From Mycobacterium sp. (GTDB lineage: Bacteria; Actinomycetota; Actinomycetes; Mycobacteriales; Mycobacteriaceae), in assembly GCF_025933915.1 (NCBI RefSeq), contig NZ_JAICZA010000004.1:1-64000 (forward strand): a stretch of 64,000 bases of DNA, in the 5' to 3' direction. Below, one piece after another: positions 1-7,135 of the stretch; position 1 is the first letter of the stretch; each line of letters starts with the position of its first letter. Made by a program: the position numbers and the translations under genes. A model generated the notes under the pieces. That model saw nothing but the letters and a program-made list of their open reading frames with translations, searched no databases and was not told the origin of the DNA.

Positions 1-74
1 ATCGACGTGCCCGAGCACACCAGATCAAACAACCGCCAGCGCAGCGCCCGCGCAGCCGGATACCCAGTCGGCAT
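1..74 (-). CDS. Partial N-terminus of an unidentified protein
   Basis: Only the first 24 codons are inside the window, reading MPTGYPAARALRWRLFDL and onward, and the frame is still open at the left edge. A strong ribosome binding site, GGAGG, lies five bases before the ATG, so the start is well supported. The gene follows the LLM oxidoreductase gene by 14 bases on the same strand and is probably the next cistron of the operon that begins at 4791. The visible residues are too few to name a family. Confidence 0.55.
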   Translation of the reverse strand, partial: MPTGYPAARALRWRLFDLVCSGTS

Positions 75-88
75 TGCAACCTCCAAAA

Positions 89-1183
89 TCAGGAAATGTT
101 GCACTGACCGTATGAATCCGCCCGAGTGGGGGCGTCGGTAGTTACAGTCTCGCGGTAGTGAGTCACGATCGGCTCGAGTTCGTCGGGTGTGGCGCCGTGC
201 ATGATGACCGCGTCGGCGCCGTAGTCGAATTCCTTGCGGATGCGGTCCACGCACTCACTCGCCGACCCGGTCGCCGAGGGCTCCAGCCATTCGTCGGGAA
301 TCAGCGTCGCGATGTGCTCGATCTGCTCGGCCGTGCCCTTGTGGTCGATACCGCCCGCGATCGACATCACCACCGGGTCTTCGCGGAACCGTTGCAGCAC
401 GGCGGGATCCCAGTCATTGGTTTCGACCAACAGGTCACCGTAGCCCTGCAGATACGTGGCCAGCCGGGCGACCGTCTTCTTCAGCCGCAGCTCTTCGGGC
501 AGATGGTCACCGACCGTCGCGAAGCACGACCACACCCGCACGCTGTCGGGGTCGCGGCCCGCCTTCTCGGCGGCGGCCTTCACGGTTTTGACGCTGCGCT
601 GCAGGGTCTCGGGAGTGAAGTACGTGTGCAGGATGACGTCGTCGAACACGCGTCCCCCGAGCGCGAGCGTGTTGGGGCCGAACGCCACCAGCGCCAGCCG
701 GATGTCTTCGTCGAAGTCCGGATCGAGAAACAGGATGGGGTACTTGCCCATCGGGCCGTCGTGATTGAAGATCAGCTCGCCGTGCCACAGCCGGCGCATC
801 ACCTGGGCCCAATCCTCCATCTGCGCCGTCGTCACCGCCGGTATGCCGAAGGCCCCGTAGATGGCGGCGATGCCCCGGCCGATGCCCAGGGTGAAGCGGC
901 CGCCGGAGAGGCGATGCATCGTGGTCGCCCACGATCCCGTGATCAGCGGGTGGCGGGTGTTGTGATTGGTTGCGGCGGTGGCGATCTGCATCCGGTTGGT
1001 CACCGCACATGCCGCCCCGACCAGAGACGACGCCTCCTTGACGTTCCACCGCTCGGAGATGAAGGCGGTGCCGAAGCCGAGTTCCTCGCCGCGGCGGGCC
1101 TCGTCCATCAATGTCGCCGGGCCCTCGCCGCCGGCCCCGGCCAGCAGGTAGAAGCCCAATTCATCAAGCGCACGGTCACTCAA
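89..1183 (-). CDS. LLM-class (luciferase-like) flavin/F420-dependent oxidoreductase
   Basis: 364 residues, the usual length for bacterial luciferase-like monooxygenase or F420-dependent reductase TIM-barrel proteins. The N-terminus (LGFYLLAGAGG), the SERWNVKEAS segment and the LSGGRFTLGIGRG strand-turn are typical of mycobacterial LLM enzymes. These use FMN or coenzyme F420 to oxidise or reduce small organic substrates in the cytosol. The chosen start is a TTG that overlaps the TGA of the upstream NTF2-like gene (TTGA). The frame stays open further upstream, but that extension is arginine-rich and only shadows the neighbouring gene. Substrate and cofactor choice cannot be read. It is the fifth gene of the operon starting at 4791. 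Confidence 0.85.
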   Translation of the reverse strand: MSDRALDELGFYLLAGAGGEGPATLMDEARRGEELGFGTAFISERWNVKEASSLVGAACAVTNRMQIATAATNHNTRHPLITGSWATTMHRLSGGRFTLGIGRGIAAIYGAFGIPAVTTAQMEDWAQVMRRLWHGELIFNHDGPMGKYPILFLDPDFDEDIRLALVAFGPNTLALGGRVFDDVILHTYFTPETLQRSVKTVKAAAEKAGRDPDSVRVWSCFATVGDHLPEELRLKKTVARLATYLQGYGDLLVETNDWDPAVLQRFREDPVVMSIAGGIDHKGTAEQIEHIATLIPDEWLEPSATGSASECVDRIRKEFDYGADAVIMHGATPDELEPIVTHYRETVTTDAPTRADSYGQCNIS

Positions 1184-1560
1184 TTCCAAACCCCTTGCTG
1201 GTAGCCGCAGTTCCAAACCTCGGTAATCTTGCCATCGACAACGCGGAACACCTCGATGCTGGCGATGTTGGTTTCGGTGCCGTCCTTGGTCTTTATCGTC
1301 GAGTCGTAGACGATCGCCACGTGTTCGCCGTCGTCGCCCTCGATGACGACGTTGAGGTCGAAGTGTAACGATTCGGCCACCTGCCACATGTCCACCACCC
1401 GTTGGACCGCTTCGGCGTGCGTCAGGGTGCGCGCCGCACCGACCTCGTGTCGAACGACGGTGTCGCCCAACAACTCCTCGGCCAACTCGATGTTGCGTTC
1501 GTTCCACACGACGAGGTTGTAAAGTTCGACCACCGAACGCGCCGTCCACGTCGACGTCAT
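1180..1560 (-). CDS. SnoaL/NTF2-like small protein
   Basis: 126 residues with the alpha+beta cone pattern of the NTF2/SnoaL superfamily: an N-terminal helix (VELYNLVVWNERN), then beta strands such as FDLNVVIEGDDGEHVAIVYD and a closing IEVFRVVDGKITEVWNC strand. Members include ketosteroid isomerase-like enzymes, polyketide cyclases and binding proteins. The position between an alpha/beta hydrolase and an LLM oxidoreductase suggests a catabolic isomerase or hydratase role, which is inference. Its ATG overlaps the TGA of the preceding gene by one base, and its own stop overlaps the next start, so translation is probably coupled. Confidence 0.8.
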   Translation of the reverse strand: MTSTWTARSVVELYNLVVWNERNIELAEELLGDTVVRHEVGAARTLTHAEAVQRVVDMWQVAESLHFDLNVVIEGDDGEHVAIVYDSTIKTKDGTETNIASIEVFRVVDGKITEVWNCGYQQGVWN

Positions 1561-2705
1561 CAGCCGGGTTCCTTATCGTCGGCGGGTTGACCGACCGCGT
1601 CGCGCAGGAACCGGTCGGTGATTCGCTGCACGCGCCGGGAGAAAATGTGCCCGACGTGGCTGCCGTCGTACCAGTACAACTGGCCGGCCCAGCGTTCCTG
1701 CAACGAATCCGTGGGCTCGCGCATCGCCATCCGGTCGTGCCATGCCCCGACGATGAGCCGGCGCTGCGGCGGCGGCGACGGCGTGACCGCCAAGGGATCG
1801 ATCACCGAGGTCAGCTGGGTGACCACGGGAGATTCCAGCAACTCGCGGAATCCGTCGCGCGATGGCCCCCAACGCTGTAGGTGTCGCGCAATCATCGCGT
1901 TGAGCCCCAGGATGGGCGTGTACAACGCCACCGCATCGATCTGCTTCTCCAGGTGCGAAACCAGCGCGGCCACCGGGGTGCCCATCGAAATCCCGGCCAC
2001 CACAACGGCGGTGCCTTGCGACCGCGCCCAGCGCACCACGGCGCGCACCTCCGACACGACGCGCATCATTCCCGCGACGTTGCCGAGCGGATCCATGTCG
2101 GGATACGCCGGCCATTGCCGGCGCCGAACCCCGTGACCCGGCTGTACCGGCATCGCGATGTTGAACCCCAGCTTGCGGTGTATTCGGCCGATGCCGGACA
2201 TCAGCAGGTCTTCGGTGCCGCCCTGTCCGGCGCCGTGCACCCAGACCAGCCACGGCCTGGGCCCGCCGCGGTGCCGGCACACGTGCACCACCGCCCGCGC
2301 CGGCCCGCCCAGACCCTCGGCCTCCAGGGTCGGCGGCAAGGCCGGGTCGTGTTCGAAAGTCATCCGTTCGTATGCCAGGCCCGCGATACGGCGCCGGCGT
2401 ATCGAGGTTGCCCGCAACGGGTTCGGCTCGGCATGCGCGCGGTCGATGCCGAGTGTCGAGAGCTCCTCGGCGGCCGCGGTGCACGCATCCGGCGGGCGCA
2501 TCGCCGCGGGGTTGCCGCCCAGCAACGAAAAGCCACTCAGCACAAGCTCGTCGAGCATGACCTCACCGAACTGGCGCGCACCGCGCGGCGACAGCGGAGT
2601 CCAGCCGGTCGACTCCTGCAGGCCGGCCACCGTACGCGGCACCAGCATCCCGAGTTCCCGGGCCACATCCTTGGCCAGGCTCAGCCCGCTCAATGCCTTC
2701 GCCAT
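1560..2705 (-). CDS. Alpha/beta-hydrolase-fold protein
   Basis: About 381 residues. The nucleophile elbow is GISMGTP (Ser in G-x-S-x-G), a candidate acid lies in VIDPLAV, and a C-terminal GSHVGHIF supplies a candidate His. An HGAGQGG segment resembles the oxyanion-hole region. It is likely an esterase, thioesterase or lactone hydrolase in the cytosol. Because the neighbouring upstream gene encodes a Baeyer-Villiger-type monooxygenase, opening the ester or lactone that such an enzyme would make is an attractive but unproven role. The ATG at 2705 has AAGG eight bases upstream; an in-frame GTG at 2714 is the alternative start. Confidence 0.82.
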   Translation of the reverse strand: MAKALSGLSLAKDVARELGMLVPRTVAGLQESTGWTPLSPRGARQFGEVMLDELVLSGFSLLGGNPAAMRPPDACTAAAEELSTLGIDRAHAEPNPLRATSIRRRRIAGLAYERMTFEHDPALPPTLEAEGLGGPARAVVHVCRHRGGPRPWLVWVHGAGQGGTEDLLMSGIGRIHRKLGFNIAMPVQPGHGVRRRQWPAYPDMDPLGNVAGMMRVVSEVRAVVRWARSQGTAVVVAGISMGTPVAALVSHLEKQIDAVALYTPILGLNAMIARHLQRWGPSRDGFRELLESPVVTQLTSVIDPLAVTPSPPPQRRLIVGAWHDRMAMREPTDSLQERWAGQLYWYDGSHVGHIFSRRVQRITDRFLRDAVGQPADDKEPG

Positions 2706-2723
2706 GTCGTTCACCTTCAGCAG

Positions 2724-4346
2724 CTAAGCCAGTTTGAAACCGGTGTATCCGCCGGCCGCGATTTCGTCGCAGCGGCGCCGGTATTCGGGGATTCCGCCGG
2801 TATAGCCCATATACATCCGTTTCTTGCCGGGCACGTTGCCACCGTTGTACCAGGAGTTGCACGACGGGTGGACCAGAACCGTCGGCGCAACCAGCGCCGT
2901 AGCGTGGTCGATCCACTCCTGCTGCGCGGTGCTCAGCGCCTCGATGGTACGGATGTCGTTGGCGCGTAAATACGCGAGGCAATCACCGATCCACTCCACG
3001 TGCTGTTCGAGAGCGGCGACGAAGTTCGTCGCGGCGCTCGGGCTGCCCGGTCCTTGAACCGTGAACAGGTTCGGGAACCCGGCGACCGCCAGACCCAGAT
3101 ACGACAGCGGACCTTCGGTGGCCCAGAATTCGCCGAGTGAGACGCCCCCGCGGCCGCGGACGTCGATCCGGCTGAGCGCGCCGGTCATGGCGTCAAACCC
3201 GGTGGCGTAGACGAGGACATCGAGTTCGTGCGATTGGTCCCCGGTGCGGATACCGGCCGGCGTGATCTCACGGATGGGCGACTTCCGCAGGTCGACCAGG
3301 GTGACGTTGTCCCGGTTGAAGGTCTCGTAGTAGCCCTGGTCGATGATCGGGCGCTTACAGGCGAAGGGATGCACGGGCACGAGGGACGCGGCGGTGTCCG
3401 GGTTCTTGACGATGCGGGCCACCGCCTCGCCGTACAGTTTGGCGGCCATCCGGTTGGCGTCGATGTCGAAGAAGATGTCGCCCCAGTTCAAGGCGCCCAT
3501 GACGCCGTTCTCCTCGATGGCGCGCAGCTGTTCCTCGCGCGTCGCCGACTTCAACGGCGGCCGGCCGAGCATCTCGAGCAGGACGGAGAAGGCGCTGAGC
3601 CGCGCCGCGCCGATCGGGTGGGCGCGTTGGGCCGCACGGATTTCACCGTAACGGGCCTTCATGTCGTCGAGCTCACCCGGTTCGAACCGGTGCACCCGCC
3701 AGGGCAGGGTGTAGGCGGGTGAACGCTGAAACACCGTAAGATGCAGGGCTTCTCGGGCGACCACGGGGATGAGCTGGACGCCGGTCGAGCCGGTACCGAT
3801 CACGCCGACACGCTTGCCGGCGAGGTCGACGCCGCGCTCGGGCCAGCGGCTGGTGAACAGCGACGCCCCGGCGAAGGTGTCCATGCCCGGGATGTCGGGT
3901 TCCAACGGTACCGACAGGATGCCCGAGGCGGCGACCACGAACGGAACCCGGAACGTTTCGCCGGCTTCGGTGCGCACCGACCACATCGCCGCTTCTTCGT
4001 CGAACGTCATCGCGACGACCCTGGTGCAGAATTGGATGTCGCGTCGCAGGTCGAGCCGGTCGGCCACGAAGTTCAGGTAGGCCTCGATCTCGGGCTGGGC
4101 CGGCATCGACTCCGTCCACTCCCACTCCTGCTGAATCTCCTCGGAGAAGCTGTAGGAGTATTCGATGCTCTCGATGTCGCAGCGGGCGCCCGGGTACCGA
4201 TTGAAAAGCCAGGTGCCACCCACGTTTTCGGCCATCTCCAGGACTTGGGTGCGTAGCCCGAGTTGCCGCAGCCGGTGCAGCATGTACAGCCCGGAGAATC
4301 CGGCGCCGATGACGAGAACGTCGAACGAGGTATCAGCGTCAGCCAT
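2724..4346 (-). CDS. Flavin-containing (Baeyer-Villiger-type) monooxygenase
   Basis: About 540 residues, a class B flavoprotein monooxygenase. The FAD-binding motif GAGFSG is near the N-terminus, the NADPH-binding motif GTGSTG sits mid-protein, and a YATGFD motif lies in the last third. Between the dinucleotide folds the family fingerprint FxGxxxHxxxW reads FAGASLFTSRW, so the usual His is Phe (codon TTC). Such enzymes insert oxygen next to a ketone, giving an ester or lactone, or oxidise heteroatoms. The gene overlaps the end of the NTF2-like gene. The ATG at 4346 is chosen; a GTG two codons earlier (4352) is possible. The hydrolase gene downstream could act on the product. Confidence 0.88.
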   Translation of the reverse strand: MADADTSFDVLVIGAGFSGLYMLHRLRQLGLRTQVLEMAENVGGTWLFNRYPGARCDIESIEYSYSFSEEIQQEWEWTESMPAQPEIEAYLNFVADRLDLRRDIQFCTRVVAMTFDEEAAMWSVRTEAGETFRVPFVVAASGILSVPLEPDIPGMDTFAGASLFTSRWPERGVDLAGKRVGVIGTGSTGVQLIPVVAREALHLTVFQRSPAYTLPWRVHRFEPGELDDMKARYGEIRAAQRAHPIGAARLSAFSVLLEMLGRPPLKSATREEQLRAIEENGVMGALNWGDIFFDIDANRMAAKLYGEAVARIVKNPDTAASLVPVHPFACKRPIIDQGYYETFNRDNVTLVDLRKSPIREITPAGIRTGDQSHELDVLVYATGFDAMTGALSRIDVRGRGGVSLGEFWATEGPLSYLGLAVAGFPNLFTVQGPGSPSAATNFVAALEQHVEWIGDCLAYLRANDIRTIEALSTAQQEWIDHATALVAPTVLVHPSCNSWYNGGNVPGKKRMYMGYTGGIPEYRRRCDEIAAGGYTGFKLA

Positions 4347-4791
4347 CGTCACCGCCGGTCATCTTCAGGATGGTTCGGGTCAGGTGCAGGGACTTGATCT
4401 GCCAGCGACCGTCCCGCTTCTCGTAGGTCTCGTGGTAGTGGCCGGCCCCGTACAACTCGCGACCGTCACCGAAGATCAGCAGGTCCTCCATCGCCCAGAT
4501 GCCGGTCGCGGTGGTGGCCGAGGTGAGCGCGATCTCGGGGGTATGACAGTGATGCTTGGTTGCCACGTTCTCGAGGCCACCCAACACCATCGGAACGAAG
4601 CTTTCCACCCCCTCGATCGGTGGCGCGGTCTGAGGGTCGGCACCCGCGGTGGACACCGCCATGTCCAGGGTGACCACGACGTCCGTGGTGAACACGTCGC
4701 GCCAGGACTCGAGGACCTTGGTATCCAGGAAACGGCAGTAGCGCGCCTTCAGTTGCCGGATGGCTTCCAGCTCGTCAGCCGCTGTCGTCAT
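4339..4791 (-). CDS. SnoaL/NTF2-like protein, first gene of the minus operon
   Basis: 150 residues of the SnoaL_4 type: helix ELEAIRQLKARYCRFLD, then a strand containing VTLDMAV, a KHHCHTPEI segment, GAGHYHETYEKRDG and WQIKSLHLTRTIL. These proteins resemble ring-hydroxylating dioxygenase beta subunits and ketosteroid isomerases and often act as dehydratases or isomerases in steroid-like pathways. It lies 41 bases downstream of the shared operator at 4833-4851 and is expected to be the promoter-proximal gene of a run of six co-directional genes to the left edge. The function within the fold is unknown. Confidence 0.82.
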   Translation of the reverse strand: MTTAADELEAIRQLKARYCRFLDTKVLESWRDVFTTDVVVTLDMAVSTAGADPQTAPPIEGVESFVPMVLGGLENVATKHHCHTPEIALTSATTATGIWAMEDLLIFGDGRELYGAGHYHETYEKRDGRWQIKSLHLTRTILKMTGGDDG

Positions 4792-4832
4792 GTCACTCCC
4801 TTGCCGCGCGCGGGCCGGACTGCTGAAATCTA

Positions 4833-4851
4833 TACTGTAACGGATTTAGTA
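4833..4851. promoter_or_regulatory. Operator site A, 19-bp interrupted inverted repeat
   Basis: TACTGTAA-CGG-ATTTAGTA, with TACT/AGTA as the matching outer arms. It sits in the 85-base divergent gap between the NTF2-like gene (minus) and the Rieske gene (plus), 25 bases before the Rieske GTG. A TATACT hexamer that could be a -10 element overlaps the left arm. It matches five other intergenic sites in the window in length, spacing and the TACTGT core. Confidence 0.7.
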
Positions 4852-4876
4852 TCAACGATCACGAGAGGCGCTGGCT

Positions 4877-5884
4877 GTGAAAGTTCCCTTCACCTGGAAG
4901 GTCACCGGATGGTTCATGGTCGGCTGGTCCCCGGAGTTTCCCGTCGGCGAGGTCCGGCCGCTGCACTATTTCGGCGAGGACCTGGTGGCCTACCGCGACG
5001 AGTCCGGTGAGTTGCACGTCCTGGAAGCGCACTGCAAGCACCTCGGCGCGCACATCGGCCACGGCGGCAAGGTCGTCGGCGACTGCGTGGAGTGCCCGTT
5101 CCACGGCTGGCGCTGGGGTCCGGACGGCTGCAACAAGTACATCCCCTACCAGCCGGATCGGCCCAACCGCGCGCTGCGGCTGCGGGTATATCCGGTCCGC
5201 GAGCAATACGATTGCGTGTTCATCTGGCACCACCCGGACGGCAAAGAACCGCAGTGGGAGATGCCCGATATTTTCCGCAAGTTCCCGCAAGTCGAAACCG
5301 ATCCGGCGCAGTACTACCGGGCGTACCCGGAGTTTTCCCGACGGGCGGAGCGCGAGCCGGTGCATCCGCAGATCGTGGCCGAGAACGCCCCCGACAGCGC
5401 CCATTTCGAGTACGTGCACCACGCCACCGTGACGCCCCGGGTGTTGGACTGGAAGATCGTCGACCAGGAGTGGCAGTTCATCGCGGGCTGGCCGGACGCG
5501 CGCAGCGACAACCCCGACGATCTCGCGTTGCGGTTCCACAGCCACCTGTTCGGGCTCGGCGGGGCGATCAGCGTCTTCGAGGGCGCACAGAATCATCGGC
5601 TGATCTTCACCTGCACACCGGTCGACGACGAATGTTCGGACCTGTTCTACTCGATCTGGTGGCCGCGAACCCCCGGCGATGATTCCCCCGTGCCGGAGGG
5701 CAAGCTGCGGGAGGTCATCGAGAACCAGTTCTTGTCCACCGTGTTCGACGACCTGCAGATCTGGCGCTACCAGAAATATGTGGAACACCCCGCACTGTCG
5801 AAGACCGACGCGAAAGGCTATATGGCGCTGAGGAAGTGGGCGACGCAGTTCTATGACGTCGCGCCGGTGGGCGCCCCCGCATGA
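4877..5884 (+). CDS. Rieske [2Fe-2S] oxygenase, KshA-like
   Basis: 335 residues. The Rieske cluster ligands are Cys53-x-His55 and Cys73-x2-His76 (CKH...CPFH). A mononuclear iron motif NAPDSAHFEYVHH lies around residues 170-182, with the Asn, Asp and two His expected in ring-hydroxylating oxygenases. Length and layout resemble mycobacterial 3-ketosteroid 9-alpha-hydroxylase oxygenase (KshA) and related single-component alpha subunits. It should hydroxylate a ring carbon using electrons from a separate reductase, which is not in this window. The GTG start has GAGAGG eight bases upstream, and the operator lies just before it. The hydrolase-fold gene downstream overlaps its stop (ATGA). Confidence 0.9.
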   Translation: MKVPFTWKVTGWFMVGWSPEFPVGEVRPLHYFGEDLVAYRDESGELHVLEAHCKHLGAHIGHGGKVVGDCVECPFHGWRWGPDGCNKYIPYQPDRPNRALRLRVYPVREQYDCVFIWHHPDGKEPQWEMPDIFRKFPQVETDPAQYYRAYPEFSRRAEREPVHPQIVAENAPDSAHFEYVHHATVTPRVLDWKIVDQEWQFIAGWPDARSDNPDDLALRFHSHLFGLGGAISVFEGAQNHRLIFTCTPVDDECSDLFYSIWWPRTPGDDSPVPEGKLREVIENQFLSTVFDDLQIWRYQKYVEHPALSKTDAKGYMALRKWATQFYDVAPVGAPA

Positions 5885-6510
5885 GCGACCGATTGGCCGC
5901 ACTGGCCGCGCCCGAGCACACCGCGATCGTCACCCAAGAGTGCCAGGGCGCGGTGATGGGGCCCGACGCCGGACTGGCGATGCTCGCCGAGGAAGCCCGC
6001 CGCGAGGCGCTGCCCAACATCGCGCGGCTGTTGCCCGCAGCTCGGGCGGCCGGAGCGCGCGTCGTGCACTGTCTGGTGCAGCGGCGACCCGACGGGCTCG
6101 GCTCCAACCACAACGCGAAGATCTTCGCGATGGGCGGTGGCAACCAGGTGGACATCACGCCCGGCACGCCGGGCGCGGAACTGCTGCCCGAATTGGGGCC
6201 GGAGCCTTCGGATTTGGTGCTGCGCCGCTGGCACGGCGTGGGACCGATGGGCGGCACCGATCTGGACGCGGTGTTACGCAATCTCGGTGTGTCGACCGTT
6301 GTCGTGGTGGGTGTTTCGCTGAACATCGCGATCCCCAACCTCGTCATGGACGCCGTCAATGCCGCGTACCGGGTGATCCTCCCCCGCGACGCGGTCGCCG
6401 GCATACCCGCCGACTATGGTGCAGCGATGATCGCCAACACGCTGTCGCTGCTGGCCACCATCACCAGCACCGACGATCTGCTCGGGGCATGGGGCGAAGG
6501 GACGCGATGA
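5881..6510 (+). CDS. Isochorismatase-fold protein with altered catalytic triad
   Basis: 209 residues with the cysteine-hydrolase (isochorismatase-like) fold: an N-terminal strand AIVTQECQ, a central RRWHGVGPMGGTDLDAVLR segment and the C-terminal strand VVVVGVSLNIAIPNLVMDA. Aligning by eye with the family pattern (Asp in the first strand, Lys before the GTDL turn, Cys in GVxxxxC) gives Glu, Leu and Ala at the three positions, so the thiol nucleophile is missing. It may be a non-catalytic subunit or have a different chemistry. It overlaps both neighbours by four bases, which suggests tight co-expression with the Rieske oxygenase. Confidence 0.8.
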   Translation: MSDRLAALAAPEHTAIVTQECQGAVMGPDAGLAMLAEEARREALPNIARLLPAARAAGARVVHCLVQRRPDGLGSNHNAKIFAMGGGNQVDITPGTPGAELLPELGPEPSDLVLRRWHGVGPMGGTDLDAVLRNLGVSTVVVVGVSLNIAIPNLVMDAVNAAYRVILPRDAVAGIPADYGAAMIANTLSLLATITSTDDLLGAWGEGTR

Positions 6511-7127
6511 CCGACACAGCGCCGGAAGTTCGCGGCGGGTTCCCCGACGTCAAACCCGTCGAGGATGCTCCCGCGGAGCTGGGGCCGTTCGTCGCCGCGC
6601 TGCGCCGCCTGCAGGACCTGACCGTGTCCACCAAGCCGGACCCCGCGCTGTGGGCCGCCGCGACCGCGCACCTGGAGAACGCCTGCGCGCTGTTGGATGG
6701 CCACCAGGTCCCGGAGACCGAGGCGGTGGCCGGCCGGGTGCTGAACCTGCCCGGGTTGGCCCATCCCCTGATGCCGCCCTGGATGGTGACCGAGTCCGGT
6801 CCCGACGGCGTCAGGATGGCCGGTCATTTCACCACCTCGCACGTCGGCGGGAACCACGCCGTGCACGGCGGCATGATCCCGCTGTTCTACGACTGGCTGT
6901 TCGGCATGGTGGTCTCCACCGCGAACTGTCCACCCACCCGCACGGCGTTTCTGCACGTGGATTACCGCAACATCACCCCGATCGACCAGCCGCTGACGGC
7001 CCGCGGCCGCATCACCAAAGCCGACGGCAGGAAGATTTTCATTGACGCTACTATGACAGACGCCGACGGCACGTTGCTCAGCGAAGCCAACGGCCTGATG
7101 GTTCGCCTGCTACCCCACCAGCCGTGA
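6507..7127 (+). CDS. Hotdog-fold (PaaI-like) acyl-CoA thioesterase
   Basis: 206 residues. The hotdog signature is GNHAVHGGMIPLFYD followed by the strand TAFLHVDYRNITPIDQPL, with the HGG turn expected to carry the catalytic or binding residues. Such proteins hydrolyse acyl-CoA thioesters or act as dehydratase-like subunits. The ATG overlaps the TGA of the preceding gene. The neighbour downstream is an acyl-CoA ligase, so this protein may release stalled CoA esters of the pathway substrate. The N-terminal 70 residues are not obviously part of the fold. Confidence 0.83.
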   Translation: MTDTAPEVRGGFPDVKPVEDAPAELGPFVAALRRLQDLTVSTKPDPALWAAATAHLENACALLDGHQVPETEAVAGRVLNLPGLAHPLMPPWMVTESGPDGVRMAGHFTTSHVGGNHAVHGGMIPLFYDWLFGMVVSTANCPPTRTAFLHVDYRNITPIDQPLTARGRITKADGRKIFIDATMTDADGTLLSEANGLMVRLLPHQP

Positions 7128-7135
7128 GAGGCATG

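Noticed and set aside
142-149. TTACAGTC half-site resembling the shared operator
   Set aside because: It lies within the 3' coding end of the LLM gene, has no matching second arm at the 8-3-8 spacing and is not near a promoter.
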